DNA from: JAZREA01 sp045660545
Lineage (GTDB): Bacteria; Bacillota; Clostridia; Monoglobales; Firm-18
Assembly (NCBI GenBank): GCA_045660545.1
Contig: JAZREA010000007.1
Span: forward strand, 1-48,592
Reading direction: 5' to 3'
DNA length: 48,592 nucleotides
Shown here one piece after another: positions 25,178 to 33,524 of the stretch; within the stretch, counting starts at the first letter, position 1, and the number at the start of each line of letters is the position of its first letter. A program made the translations under genes and the position numbers. The notes below the pieces were generated by a model. It made no database searches. It was not told the DNA's origin and worked only from the letters and a program-made list of their open reading frames with translations.

Positions 25178-25810
25178 ATGAGGATGTTAATTATGGGCGC
25201 ACCCGGAAGCGGGAAGGGTACCCAGTCCGATATTCTTATTAAAAAATTAGGTATACCTACAATATCAACAGGTGCAATGCTCAGAGCGGCGATTGCTGAC
25301 GGCACAAGCGTCGGCAAGGTTGCAGAGCAATATATCAATGACGGAAAGCTTGTTCCAGACTCGGTTATGATAGACCTTGTTTTAGACAGGGTTTCAAAGG
25401 ATGACTGCAAAGACGGATATATGCTTGATGGCTTCCCGAGAACTATTGCTCAGGCCGAAGCTATGGAAAAGGCCGGAATTGATATCGACTGTGTTTTGCT
25501 CATAGACGTTGCGGACGAGGATATAATCTCTCGAATCAGTGGCAGAAGAGTCTGCGCAAAGTGCGGAGCAACATACCACGTAGAGTTTAACCCGTCTTCA
25601 AAGGGCGACAAGTGCGAGCAGTGCGACGGTGAACTTACAGTCAGACCGGACGACGCTCCCGAGACAGTAGTCAGTCGCTTAAAGACGTATCACGAAGTAA
25701 CAGCGCCGGTAATTGATTACTATGAAAAAATGGGCAAGCTTGTTACGGTCAAGGCCGTGCAGGGTGTTTCGGAAACAACCGAGTTGGTATTAAGGGCATT
25801 GGGTAAATAA
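25178..25810 (+). CDS. adk: Adenylate kinase, zinc-containing LID
   Basis: 210 residues from ATG at 25178, with AGGAGGG about 7 nt upstream; an upstream start at 25133 would add an unrelated tail. P-loop GAPGSGKGT (7-15), DGFPRT and the LID domain are present. The LID carries four cysteines (126, 129, 146, 149), the zinc-binding form of Gram-positives. It interconverts ATP, AMP and ADP in the cytosol. It sits between secY and map, the usual Gram-positive order. Confidence 0.97.
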   Translation: MRMLIMGAPGSGKGTQSDILIKKLGIPTISTGAMLRAAIADGTSVGKVAEQYINDGKLVPDSVMIDLVLDRVSKDDCKDGYMLDGFPRTIAQAEAMEKAGIDIDCVLLIDVADEDIISRISGRRVCAKCGATYHVEFNPSSKGDKCEQCDGELTVRPDDAPETVVSRLKTYHEVTAPVIDYYEKMGKLVTVKAVQGVSETTELVLRALGK

Positions 25811-25812
25811 TT

Positions 25813-26562
25813 ATGATTAGCATAAAATCGATTGCGCAGATAGATAAGATGAAGCGCGCGGGAGAGGTCGTTGCACTTACACACGAGCTGATGAAGAAAA
25901 ACATCAGCGACGGAGTAACAACAGGCGAGCTTGACCGCATAGCTGAAGAGTTTATTCGTTCTAAGGGCGCAATACCATCGTTTAAAAACTATAACGGATA
26001 TCCGGCAAGTATATGTGCTTCGGTAAACGACGAGGTTATTCACGGGATTCCCGGAAACCGCGTGTTAAAAAGCGGAGACATAGTCGGAATCGATATAGGT
26101 GCTTATCTGGATGGATATCACGGCGACAGCGCCAACACATACGGCGTTGGAGAAATATCAAAGGAAGCAGCCGACTTAATAGCTGCCGCAAAGGGCGGCT
26201 TCGAGGCAGGTATCGCAAAGGCTGTTGCGGGTAACCGCGTAGGAGATATTTCGGCCGCGGTTCAAAAGTATGTCGAAGGTTGTGGCTATACAGTAGTTCG
26301 TGAGTTTGTCGGACACGGCGTTGGTGCACAGATGCACGAGGAGCCGGAGGTTCCAAACTACGGCAGAGAGGGTCATGGGCCAAGACTTTGCAGCGGTATG
26401 ACTTTGGCAGTAGAGCCGATGATTAACGCAGGCAAAAGAGATATTCTAATGCTGGATGACGACTGGACAGTCGTAACGGCGGACGGTTCACTTTCTGCAC
26501 ATTATGAACATTCAATCGCAATCACTAAAAATGAACCCGTATTACTTACGGTTTGCCGATAA
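25813..26562 (+). CDS. map: Methionine aminopeptidase, type I
   Basis: 249 residues. The metal ligands of the pita-bread fold are visible: two Asp in DIGAYLDGYHGDSANTY, His in EFVGHGVGAQMHEEPEVPNYG, Glu in LAVEPMINAG and Glu in HYEHSIAIT. It removes the initiator Met from nascent proteins. It begins 2 nt after the adk stop, with no strong ribosome site, so coupling is likely. Confidence 0.97.
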   Translation: MISIKSIAQIDKMKRAGEVVALTHELMKKNISDGVTTGELDRIAEEFIRSKGAIPSFKNYNGYPASICASVNDEVIHGIPGNRVLKSGDIVGIDIGAYLDGYHGDSANTYGVGEISKEAADLIAAAKGGFEAGIAKAVAGNRVGDISAAVQKYVEGCGYTVVREFVGHGVGAQMHEEPEVPNYGREGHGPRLCSGMTLAVEPMINAGKRDILMLDDDWTVVTADGSLSAHYEHSIAITKNEPVLLTVCR

Positions 26563-26577
26563 ATATGAGGTGAATTT

Positions 26578-26853
26578 ATGGAGATAAAACCCGGCGACAT
26601 AGTATATTCCATAGCAGGACGCGATAACGGTAACTACTTCGTAGTTGTCGGCGTTGATGGGTTTTTTGCCTATATATGCGATGGAAGAGGCAGAAAGAGC
26701 GATAGACCTAAAAAGAAAAAGATGAAGCATTTAAAAAGCGGATTTGGTCATTCCGAGCATATCGCAAATAAGCTTGCAAACGGTGAAAAGGTTACCAACG
26801 CAGAGCTTAGGATAGAGCTAAGACCGTATTTTGAAGCAGATTCTTGCGACTAA
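26578..26853 (+). CDS. KOW-domain RNA-binding protein
   Basis: 91 residues. An N-terminal KOW-type segment (IKPGDIVYSIAGRDNGNYFVVVG) is followed by a basic patch (RKSDRPKKKKMKHLK). Small proteins of this sort, resembling eukaryotic/archaeal L14e, are commonly encoded between map and infA in Clostridia. The role is presumed to be in ribosome function and is not established here. The ATG follows GAGGTG. Confidence 0.85.
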   Translation: MEIKPGDIVYSIAGRDNGNYFVVVGVDGFFAYICDGRGRKSDRPKKKKMKHLKSGFGHSEHIANKLANGEKVTNAELRIELRPYFEADSCD

Positions 26854-26886
26854 ATCAGCCTGACGGCGGAATGGAGAAAAATTCAT

Positions 26887-27105
26887 ATGGCTAAAGACGA
26901 CGTATTAGAACTTGAAGGTACAGTTGTAGAAGCATTACCTAATGCGATGTTTAAAGTTGAGCTTGAAAACGGACATCAGATTCTGGCTCATATTTCAGGA
27001 AAGTTAAGAATGCACTTTATAAGGATTTTGCCCGGAGACAAGGTAACAGTTGAGATGTCAACCTACGACCTTACAAAGGGAAGAATCACTTGGCGTGCAA
27101 AATAA
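26887..27105 (+). CDS. infA: Translation initiation factor IF-1
   Basis: 72 residues, the standard length. The S1/OB fold is intact: DDVLELEGTVVEALPNAMFKVELENGH in parts, LAHISGKLRMHFIRILPGDKV, and DLTKGRITWR. It binds the 30S A site during initiation. Confidence 0.97.
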   Translation: MAKDDVLELEGTVVEALPNAMFKVELENGHQILAHISGKLRMHFIRILPGDKVTVEMSTYDLTKGRITWRAK

Positions 27106-27150
27106 ATAGTATTTAGATGGCGTAAAACGCTATGCCGGAGGTGTATTATA

Positions 27151-27264
27151 ATGAAAGTAAGACCATCAGTAAAAAAGATGTGTGAAAAATGCAAAATAAT
27201 AAAAAGAAAAGGCAAGATTATGGTAATATGCGAAAACCCAAAGCATAAGCAAAGACAAGGCTAA
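27151..27264 (+). CDS. rpmJ: 50S ribosomal protein L36
   Basis: 37 residues, MKVRPSVKKMCEKCKII to KHKQRQG. Cys11, Cys14, Cys27 and His32 form the zinc-ribbon of the C+ type. CCGGAGGTG lies 9 nt upstream of the ATG. It is between infA and rpsM, as expected. Confidence 0.96.
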   Translation: MKVRPSVKKMCEKCKIIKRKGKIMVICENPKHKQRQG

Positions 27265-27433
27265 TTATACTTTTCGTTTAATTGCGGCTGACAAATGCAT
27301 AGCCTGGCAGAAACATTTATCCTTGTGCGGGAGTTTGTGCCACGCTGAGCAATTGTAAATTGAATGAGATAATTAACCAAGTTTTAAAAACATAATAGGC
27401 ATGTTAACCAAATTACGGAGGTGAATATTTCAA
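27265..27433 (+). promoter_or_regulatory. Long leader before rpsM, possible regulatory RNA
   Basis: The 169-nt gap is among the longest inside the superoperon. AATTGC (27280-27285) and GCAATT (27349-27354) could close a domain of about 75 nt; TTAACCAA occurs twice further on (near 27375 and 27414). rpsD, whose product S4 is the classic autogenous repressor of the alpha operon, lies two genes downstream. No T-tract terminator or promoter of good quality was seen. A regulatory role is inference. Confidence 0.35.
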
Positions 27434-27802
27434 ATGGCAAGAATAGCAGGCGTAGACTTACCAAGAGAAAAACGAGTTGAAATCGGTTTGACATATGTAT
27501 ATGGTATAGGCAGAAACAGTGCAAACAAGATTTTGGCAAAAGCAGGAATTAATCCTGATACAAGAGTCAAAGATTTAACAGAGGACGAAGTTGCAAAGCT
27601 TAGAGATATAATCGATGCAGAGTACACAGTTGAAGGTGATTTGCATAGAGAAGTTGCTCTTAACATTAAGCGTTTGCAGGAAATCGGCTGTTACCGTGGA
27701 ATTAGACACAGAAAAGGTTTGCCGGTTCGCGGACAGAATACAAAGAACAACGCTAGAACCCGTAAGGGACCAAAGCGTACAATCGCAAACAAGAAGAAAT
27801 AA
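27434..27802 (+). CDS. rpsM: 30S ribosomal protein S13
   Basis: 122 residues. ARIAGVDLPREKRVEIGLTYVYGIGR and GCYRGIRHRKGLPVRGQNTKNNARTRKGP, in parts, identify S13, which contacts the P-site tRNA and the 50S subunit. ACGGAGGTG lies upstream of its ATG. Confidence 0.97.
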   Translation: MARIAGVDLPREKRVEIGLTYVYGIGRNSANKILAKAGINPDTRVKDLTEDEVAKLRDIIDAEYTVEGDLHREVALNIKRLQEIGCYRGIRHRKGLPVRGQNTKNNARTRKGPKRTIANKKK

Positions 27803-27876
27803 TAGCGGTTTGTAAGACTAAACAGATTCGGTCCGCGCTTAGCGGATGCATAATCTAAAGAAGGAGGGATTTTGCT

Positions 27877-28275
27877 ATGGCAAAAGTTGCCACAAGAAGA
27901 AGAACAGGTAAAAAGCGTGAGCGTAAGAATATCGAAAAAGGCGCAGCGCATATACGTAGTACATTTAACAATACATTAGTAACAATAACAGACCTTGCCG
28001 GAAACGCAATTTCATGGGCAAGTGCCGGTGGCCTCGGTTTCAGAGGTTCAAAGAAAAGCACACCTTTTGCAGCACAGATGGCTGCTGAAACAGCAGCAAA
28101 GGCAGCAATGGAACACGGTATGAAGACAGTTGAGGTTTATGTAAAGGGTCCTGGTGCAGGTAGAGAAGCTGCTATCAGAGCTTTGCAGGCAACAGGTCTT
28201 GATGTAACATTGATTAAGGATGTTACACCGATTCCTCACAACGGCTGCCGTCCGCCAAAGAGACGTCGTGTGTGA
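27877..28275 (+). CDS. rpsK: 30S ribosomal protein S11
   Basis: 132 residues. AHIRSTFNNTLVTITDLAGNAISWASAG, in parts, and the C-terminal PIPHNGCRPPKRRRV are diagnostic. It lies on the 30S platform. Confidence 0.97.
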   Translation: MAKVATRRRTGKKRERKNIEKGAAHIRSTFNNTLVTITDLAGNAISWASAGGLGFRGSKKSTPFAAQMAAETAAKAAMEHGMKTVEVYVKGPGAGREAAIRALQATGLDVTLIKDVTPIPHNGCRPPKRRRV

Positions 28276-28303
28276 TTTTTAAATATAGGAGGTGTAATTA
28301 AAA

Positions 28304-28930
28304 ATGGCAAGATATACAGGTGCCGTTTGCAGATTGTGCAGACGTGAAGGACAGAAATTATTTCTTAAAGGCGAAAGATGTTATACAGATAAATGCGCTA
28401 TCCAGCGCCGTGCATATGCTCCGGGCCAGCATGGTCAGGGCAGAAAGAAGCTTTCTGAATATGGTATTCAGCTTAGAGAAAAGCAGAAGGCACGTCGTTA
28501 TTACGGCGTTTTAGAGGGACAGTTCCACCACTACTTCGAGTTGGCTAACAAAAGAGCCGGCGTAACTGGTGAAAACTTGCTCATCATACTCGAAAGCAGA
28601 CTTGATAACGTAATCTACCGCTTGGGCTTCGGTACATCCCGTCCGGAAGCAAGACAGTTGGTTAGACACGGACACTTTACCGTTAACGGTAAGAAGGTTA
28701 ACATTCCTTCATACATGGTAAAGGTTGGAGACGTTATCGCAATCCAGGAAAACAGCAAGAGCTCTGAGAAAATCAAGGCAGTTATTGAAGTTACAGCTTC
28801 AAGAGCAGTTCCAAAGTGGCTCGACCTTGATAACAACACTTTAACAGCTAAGGTTATTGCTGCTCCTGCAAGAGAAGACATCGACCTTCCTTTGGAAGAA
28901 CATCTTATTGTCGAATTGTACTCTAAGTAA
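28304..28930 (+). CDS. rpsD: 30S ribosomal protein S4, zinc-binding type
   Basis: 208 residues. An N-terminal zinc motif (Cys9, Cys12, Cys26, Cys31) is followed by the conserved EKQKARRYYGVLEGQF and the S4 domain (LESRLDNVIYRLGFGTSRPEARQLVRHGH, in parts). S4 nucleates 30S assembly. In this genome rpsD is within the alpha cluster, unlike Bacillus subtilis where it is separate. Confidence 0.97.
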   Translation: MARYTGAVCRLCRREGQKLFLKGERCYTDKCAIQRRAYAPGQHGQGRKKLSEYGIQLREKQKARRYYGVLEGQFHHYFELANKRAGVTGENLLIILESRLDNVIYRLGFGTSRPEARQLVRHGHFTVNGKKVNIPSYMVKVGDVIAIQENSKSSEKIKAVIEVTASRAVPKWLDLDNNTLTAKVIAAPAREDIDLPLEEHLIVELYSK

Positions 28931-28941
28931 TAATAACCCTC

Positions 28942-28976
28942 GCAACGCAAAACAAAGGTTTTGTTTTCGTTGTTGC
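28942..28976 (+). other. Hairpin between rpsD and rpoA
   Basis: GCAACG and AAAACAAA pair with TTTTGTTTT and CGTTGTTGC, with small bulges. There is no T-run right after it, so processing or partial attenuation is more likely than full termination. Confidence 0.4.
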
Positions 28977-29015
28977 ATTAGACAAATATATTATATTTCG
29001 TAAGGAGGGGTTTAA

Positions 29016-29966
29016 ATGATAGAAATAGAAAAGCCAAGAATTGAATGTGTTGAACTCAGTGAACGAGGAGACTATGGCAAGTTTGAAGTAGAGCCGCTTG
29101 AACGTGGCTACGGAATGACTTTGGGCAACTCTCTAAGACGCATTTTGCTTTCGTCTTTGCCGGGCGTAGCAGTGTCGTCAATCAAGATAGAGGGCATTTT
29201 GCATGAGTTTTCTACAATCCCCGGGGTTAAAGAGGATGTTACTGAGATTGTTCTGAACATTAAGGATTTGTGCGCTAAGCTTTATAGCGACGGCCCAAAG
29301 GTTGTATATATCGAGGCAGAGGGCCCGTGCGAAGTGTGTGCAAGACACATCAAGGCAGATGCAGACGTTGAAATTTTAAACGGAGATTTGCACATCGCAA
29401 CACTTAATAAGGACGCAAAGCTCTATATGGAAATAACTCTTAATAAGGGCAGAGGCTATGTTTCTCAGGATAAGAACAGAGCGTCTAACCAGGGCGTAAT
29501 CGGAACCATACCGGTAGATTCTATTTTCTCACCGGTGCGCAAGGTGAACTACACTGTTGAAAACACACGTGTAGGTCAGGTTACCGACTACGACAAGCTG
29601 ACGTTAGAAGTATGGACAGACGGAACAATTACTCCTGACGAGGGTATTTCTCTTGGAGCAAAGATTTTAAGCGAACATCTTAACTTGTTTATCGACCTTA
29701 CTGACGAAGCAAGAAACACAGAAATAATGGTTGAAAAAGATGATTCCAAAAAGGTAAAAGTACGTGAAATGACAATTGAAGAGCTCGACCTTTCGGTTCG
29801 TTCCTACAATTGCTTAAAGCGTGCAGCAATCAACACTGTAGAGGACCTTACCAACAAGACAGAAGAAGATATGATGAAGGTAAGAAACCTTGGAAGAAAG
29901 TCTTTGGAAGAAGTAAGAGAAAAGCTTCATGAATTAGAGATGGACTTCAAAACAGAAGAAGATTAA
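29016..29966 (+). CDS. rpoA: RNA polymerase alpha subunit
   Basis: 316 residues. The N-terminal dimerisation domain (FEVEPLERGYGMTLGNSLRRILLSSLPG) and the C-terminal DNA-binding domain (LDLSVRSYNCLKRAAINTVEDL; RNLGRKSLEEVREKL) are both complete, joined by a short linker. It assembles the polymerase and contacts UP elements and activators. The ATG follows AAGGAGGGG. Confidence 0.97.
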   Translation: MIEIEKPRIECVELSERGDYGKFEVEPLERGYGMTLGNSLRRILLSSLPGVAVSSIKIEGILHEFSTIPGVKEDVTEIVLNIKDLCAKLYSDGPKVVYIEAEGPCEVCARHIKADADVEILNGDLHIATLNKDAKLYMEITLNKGRGYVSQDKNRASNQGVIGTIPVDSIFSPVRKVNYTVENTRVGQVTDYDKLTLEVWTDGTITPDEGISLGAKILSEHLNLFIDLTDEARNTEIMVEKDDSKKVKVREMTIEELDLSVRSYNCLKRAAINTVEDLTNKTEEDMMKVRNLGRKSLEEVREKLHELEMDFKTEED

Positions 29967-29993
29967 TTTTATTAGATAGGAGGCAGCACTACA

Positions 29994-30335
29994 ATGGCAG
30001 TTCAGAGAAAATTGGGCAGACCAACTGACCAGCGTATTGCAATGCTTAGAAACCTTACAACATCTTTGCTTGAAAACGGCAAGATCGAAACAACCGTTAC
30101 AAGAGCAAAGGAAGTAAGAAGCACTGCAGAAAAGATGATTACGCTTGGTAAAACTAATACATTACACACTCGCAGACAGGCTATGAGCTACATCACAAAA
30201 GAAGATGTTGTTAAAAAGCTGTTTGACGAAATCGCACCTAAGTATGCTGAAAGAAACGGCGGATACACAAGAATTATTAAAATAGGACCACGTCGTGGCG
30301 ACGCAGCAGAAATGTGCATTATAGAATTAGTTTAA
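29994..30335 (+). CDS. rplQ: 50S ribosomal protein L17
   Basis: 113 residues. KLGRPTDQRIAMLRNLTTSLLENGKIETT and GGYTRIIKIGPRRGDAAEM, in parts, are L17 signatures. It is the last gene of the superoperon and a strong terminator follows. Confidence 0.97.
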   Translation: MAVQRKLGRPTDQRIAMLRNLTTSLLENGKIETTVTRAKEVRSTAEKMITLGKTNTLHTRRQAMSYITKEDVVKKLFDEIAPKYAERNGGYTRIIKIGPRRGDAAEMCIIELV

Positions 30336-30338
30336 TAA

Positions 30339-30378
30339 AAAAGCGAAGCTGAGTTTTCAGCTTCGCTTTTGTTTTTTT
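30339..30378 (+). terminator. Terminator of the ribosomal superoperon
   Basis: AAAAGCGAAGCTGA and TCAGCTTCGCTTTT form a perfect 14-bp stem around GTTT, followed by GTTTTTTT. Confidence 0.93.
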
Positions 30379-30425
30379 AAAAGGCTTTTTGCGGCGTCAA
30401 AAGTTATATAAAATGTTAAATAAGG

Positions 30426-30454
30426 TTGACTTTTAATTAAAAATTTGATATTAT
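30426..30454 (+). promoter_or_regulatory. tRNA-Pro promoter
   Basis: TTGACT and TATTAT with a 17-nt spacer; the tRNA begins 18 nt after the -10 box. Confidence 0.75.
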
Positions 30455-30471
30455 ATTTATGTGTTAAATGT

Positions 30472-30548
30472 CTGGGTGTAGCTCAGTTTGGTAGAGTGCT
30501 TGAATGGGGTTCAAGAGGCCGCTGGTTCAAGTCCAGTCACTCAGACCA
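30472..30548 (+). tRNA. tRNA-Pro (anticodon GGG)
   Basis: A 77-nt cloverleaf was folded by eye. The acceptor stem is CTGGGTG/CACTCAG with one G-T pair, the D arm GCTC/GAGT, the anticodon stem CTTGA/TCAAG with loop ATGGGGT (anticodon GGG at 30506-30508), and the T arm GCTGG/CCAGT around TTCAAGT. Discriminator A and an encoded CCA end follow. GGG reads proline CCC and CCU codons. It has its own promoter and terminator. Confidence 0.92.
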
Positions 30549-30549
30549 A

Positions 30550-30584
30550 AAATATGACGGGACAAAAGTCCCGTCATATTTTTT
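30550..30584 (+). terminator. Terminator after tRNA-Pro
   Basis: AATATGACGGGAC and GTCCCGTCATATT form a 13-bp stem around AAAA, followed by TTTT. Confidence 0.9.
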
Positions 30585-30598
30585 GATTCAAGCGATTG

Positions 30599-30646
30599 GC
30601 TCGTCGAAACAGCGCTTCGCCTGAAAGGCGAGAGCTGCGACCGAGC
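30599..30646 (+). other. Long imperfect hairpin downstream of tRNA-Pro
   Basis: Nested pairs GCTCG/CGAGC, TCG/CGA, CAGC/GCTG and TCGCCT/AGGCGA close on a GAA loop. It is more GC-rich than its surroundings and lies in the 147-bp segment bounded by the two copies of the tRNA 3' end. It could be a small repetitive element or structured RNA. Confidence 0.45.
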
Positions 30647-30671
30647 AAGGCGAGGAAGTGCCTTTTACGTA

Positions 30672-30695
30672 GTTCAAGTCCAGTCACTCAGACCA
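30672..30695 (+). repeat. Duplicated 3' fragment of tRNA-Pro
   Basis: 24 bp identical to the T arm, acceptor end and CCA of the tRNA at 30525-30548. The rest of the tRNA is missing. It could be the remnant of a tandem tRNA or an att-type duplication. Confidence 0.8.
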
Positions 30696-30698
30696 GGT

Positions 30699-30731
30699 CG
30701 AAGCAAAGGAAAGCTTTGCTTCGGCTTTTTT
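30699..30731 (+). terminator. Terminator after the tRNA fragment
   Basis: CGAAGCAAAG and CTTTGCTTCG form a 10-bp stem around GAAAG, followed by GCTTTTTTT. Confidence 0.85.
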
Positions 30732-30778
30732 TGTACCCTTTATTTTTGATTCGGCCTTGAACACTTCTTGTATAGTTG

Positions 30779-30807
30779 TTGCTTTTTAGCCGAAAATAGT
30801 GTATAAT
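30779..30807 (+). promoter_or_regulatory. Promoter of the beta-galactosidase gene
   Basis: TTGCTT and TATAAT with a 17-nt spacer, 56 nt upstream of the ATG. No obvious operator or cre-like site was recognised nearby. Confidence 0.65.
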
Positions 30808-30863
30808 ACGATTGCCAAATGTAGTATAAGAAAAACTTTTATATAAATTTAGAGGTGAATTTA

Positions 30864-33434
30864 ATGCAAGAGTATGAAAAATTTGACAGAATAGGCACTA
30901 TGCCGCACAGGAGCTATTATATTCCGTTTGCGCCGGACGACGTTCCCGGAACAAGGCTGGAGATTTTAGACAGAACGACAAGCTCGCGCTTTACCTCGCT
31001 CGACGGTGTATGGCAGATTAGGCATCACGACCATATCGAAGATTTTGATGTTAACGAAGAGCTTGAGGATTCTATCCCCGTTCCTGCCTGCGTGCAGATG
31101 CACGGGTATGACTATATTCAGTATATCAATACCCGTTATCCGTTCCCTGTTATTTTGCCTCACATTCCATACGACAATCCGTGTTGGCATTACCGTCGCA
31201 CCTTTAACTTGAATAAGAAGCCAAACGAACAGTATTACATTAATTTTGAAGGCGTCGACAGCTGTTTTTACTTATACATAAACGGTCAGTTCAAGGGATA
31301 TTCACAGATTTCCCACGCTACAAGCGAGTTTGACATAACCGACCTTGTTACAGACGGCGAAAATACAGTAGATGTTCTTGTGTTAAAATGGTGCGTTTCA
31401 ACATACCTTGAATGTCAGGACAAGTTCCGTTTCTCCGGAATATTTAAAAACGTATATCTGCTAACACGTCCGGAAAATCATATTACGGACTATAAGATTG
31501 AAACGGCAATTTCGGGAACAGACGGCGTTTTGACTTTTTATAACGAAAGCCCTGTTGATATCGAGCTTGTGATAAACGGCAGCTCAACGGTTGTTGCTGC
31601 GGAAAAAAGCGCACAAATTATTGTTCCGGAAGTAAAGCTGTGGAGCGCCAAAGAGCCTAATCTTTACGATATAGAGCTTCGCACAACAAACGAAAAGATT
31701 ATCGAAAGCGTGGGCTTCAGAGAGGTTAGCATTGACGGAGCCGTGTTTAAAATCAACGGCGAGGCGCTGAAACTAAAAGGTGTAAACCGACACGATTTTA
31801 ATTGTGAAACAGGAGCAACAGTTAGCCTTGACGATATGGCAAAAGATATTCGCCTGATGAAAGAGCTAAACGTCAATGCAGTAAGGACTTCGCACTATCC
31901 CAACAGCCCCGAGTTTTATATGCTCTGCGATAAAATGGGACTTTATGTAATGGACGAAGCCGACCTTGAAATGCACGGCGCCTCCTTCCGCGAGGGAGGA
32001 GATAATATCGGGCTTTGGAAGGAATACGCGGAAAACGACTTCTTCACACCCGGCATAACAGACAGACATATAGCACTTGTAGAAAGAGATAAAAACCGCC
32101 CAAGCGTTATTATCTGGTCTTTGGGTAACGAAAGCTCTTTTGGTAAGGCTTTCTTTGAAGGGGCGAAATATATTAAGTCCCGAGACAATACAAGACCTGT
32201 TCATTACGAGGGCTTGCAGAACGCAGACGAAAAGTACTACTATACCGAGCTTGTTGATATGGTAAGTATGATGTACCCCAGCCCGCAAAAAATCCGTGAG
32301 GACGTTTTGAATAACGAAAAAGAAACTCGTCCATTTGTTCTTTGCGAGTACACTCACGCAATGGGTAACAGCTGCGGAGACATTGCGGAATATTGGGAAA
32401 TGATTTACAACAACGAGCAGATGATGGGCGCCTTTGTCTGGGAATGGGCAGACCACGCGATTAAGACGGAACAAGGCTTTTTGTATGGCGGAGACTTTAA
32501 GGAGAAGGAACACGATGGCAACTTCTGCGCCGACGGCCTCCTTACTCCAGACAGAAAGATAAAATCAAACGCCCTTGAAATGAAGGCGGTTTATTCCGGC
32601 AAAATCCGCTCGGAAATGTGTGATGTGGAAATTCCCGAAAACAAACAAAAGTTTTCGTCCGCAATTAATATTGAAGTGAATGAACATACGGGAGATATTG
32701 TTTCTATCAAAGCGGACGGCAAAGAGGTTTTGAAAACCCCGATGCATCTGAATATCACAAGATATACAGACAACGACCGTTTCCTTGCTGCGCACTGGAT
32801 TGACAGGTGCCATCTTGACTCGTGCAAACCGCATATATTCTCATGCGAGAAAGCAGATAATACATATAAGTTAAAGGGCGCTCTCGCGGCAAACTGTATG
32901 ATGCCTGCGGCAGAGTTTGAGCTTTTGTACGAGGTAACGGGGAATGAGCTTGTGGTTGAAGTTGAATACAAGCTTGCGGATTATGTTGAAAGATTCCCTC
33001 GTTTTGGTTTTGAATTTGGTGTTGATAAGTCGCACAGTGCTTTTTCCTATGTTGGCTTTGGCCCGACCGAAAGCTATGTTGATAAACATATTGCCTGCGA
33101 CTATGGCTATTATAAAAGCACGGCAAAGGAAAACTATGATGCAAATTATGTGCGTCCGCAGGAATCGGGCAGCCACTACGCTTGTAAATATCTTGCTGTC
33201 GAGGACTTGTTTGAGCTAAGCGCAGATATCCCTTTTTCATGCTCTGTAAATCCTTACACAACAGAGCAGCTTTGCAACACGATGCACTCTTTTGAGCTTG
33301 AAGAAAATGATTTTGTAAATGTCTGTGTTGACCTTGCGATGCGCGGCGTGGGTTCAAACTCGTGTGGCCCCGACTTGCCTCAGTGCTGTGAAATCCCAAG
33401 AACAATGAAAAACAAGTTCAAATTTACGTTTTAA
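30864..33434 (+). CDS. Beta-galactosidase, glycoside hydrolase family 2
   Basis: 856 residues from ATG at 30864, with AGAGGTG 6 nt upstream; a GTG at 30855 lies in the ribosome site. Order: sugar-binding jelly-roll (about 60-200; YINFEGVDSCFYLYINGQFKGYSQ), immunoglobulin-like domain, TIM barrel with LKGVNRHDF, the acid/base in WSLGNESS (Glu423) and the nucleophile in FVLCEYTHAMGNS (Glu495), then a Bgal small-chain-type C-terminal domain (GFGPTESYVDK, YVRPQESGSHY). DEADLEMHG matches the LacZ-type barrel. It should cleave terminal beta-galactosides. It lacks a signal peptide, so the enzyme is cytoplasmic and a transporter must bring in the substrate. It is shorter than Escherichia coli LacZ (1023) but complete in domains. 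It stands alone, without sugar transporter or regulator beside it. Confidence 0.92.
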   Translation: MQEYEKFDRIGTMPHRSYYIPFAPDDVPGTRLEILDRTTSSRFTSLDGVWQIRHHDHIEDFDVNEELEDSIPVPACVQMHGYDYIQYINTRYPFPVILPHIPYDNPCWHYRRTFNLNKKPNEQYYINFEGVDSCFYLYINGQFKGYSQISHATSEFDITDLVTDGENTVDVLVLKWCVSTYLECQDKFRFSGIFKNVYLLTRPENHITDYKIETAISGTDGVLTFYNESPVDIELVINGSSTVVAAEKSAQIIVPEVKLWSAKEPNLYDIELRTTNEKIIESVGFREVSIDGAVFKINGEALKLKGVNRHDFNCETGATVSLDDMAKDIRLMKELNVNAVRTSHYPNSPEFYMLCDKMGLYVMDEADLEMHGASFREGGDNIGLWKEYAENDFFTPGITDRHIALVERDKNRPSVIIWSLGNESSFGKAFFEGAKYIKSRDNTRPVHYEGLQNADEKYYYTELVDMVSMMYPSPQKIREDVLNNEKETRPFVLCEYTHAMGNSCGDIAEYWEMIYNNEQMMGAFVWEWADHAIKTEQGFLYGGDFKEKEHDGNFCADGLLTPDRKIKSNALEMKAVYSGKIRSEMCDVEIPENKQKFSSAINIEVNEHTGDIVSIKADGKEVLKTPMHLNITRYTDNDRFLAAHWIDRCHLDSCKPHIFSCEKADNTYKLKGALAANCMMPAAEFELLYEVTGNELVVEVEYKLADYVERFPRFGFEFGVDKSHSAFSYVGFGPTESYVDKHIACDYGYYKSTAKENYDANYVRPQESGSHYACKYLAVEDLFELSADIPFSCSVNPYTTEQLCNTMHSFELEENDFVNVCVDLAMRGVGSNSCGPDLPQCCEIPRTMKNKFKFTF

Positions 33435-33439
33435 ATAAA

Positions 33440-33478
33440 GAAAAGCGAAGCACTGTCGTGTGCTTCGCTTTTCTTTTT
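33440..33478. terminator. Bidirectional terminator between beta-galactosidase and spo0A
   Basis: GAAAAGCGAAGCAC and GTGCTTCGCTTTTC form a perfect 14-bp stem around TGTCGT, with T-rich flanks for both strands. Confidence 0.9.
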
Positions 33479-33524
33479 GCTAATGATGGGATGAAATGGC
33501 TATAATATCGTTTTATTAAAAGTT

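Noticed and set aside
32755..33405. 216-codon minus-strand frame in the beta-galactosidase gene
   Set aside because: It overlaps the well conserved C-terminal domain of the enzyme and has no start signal of its own.
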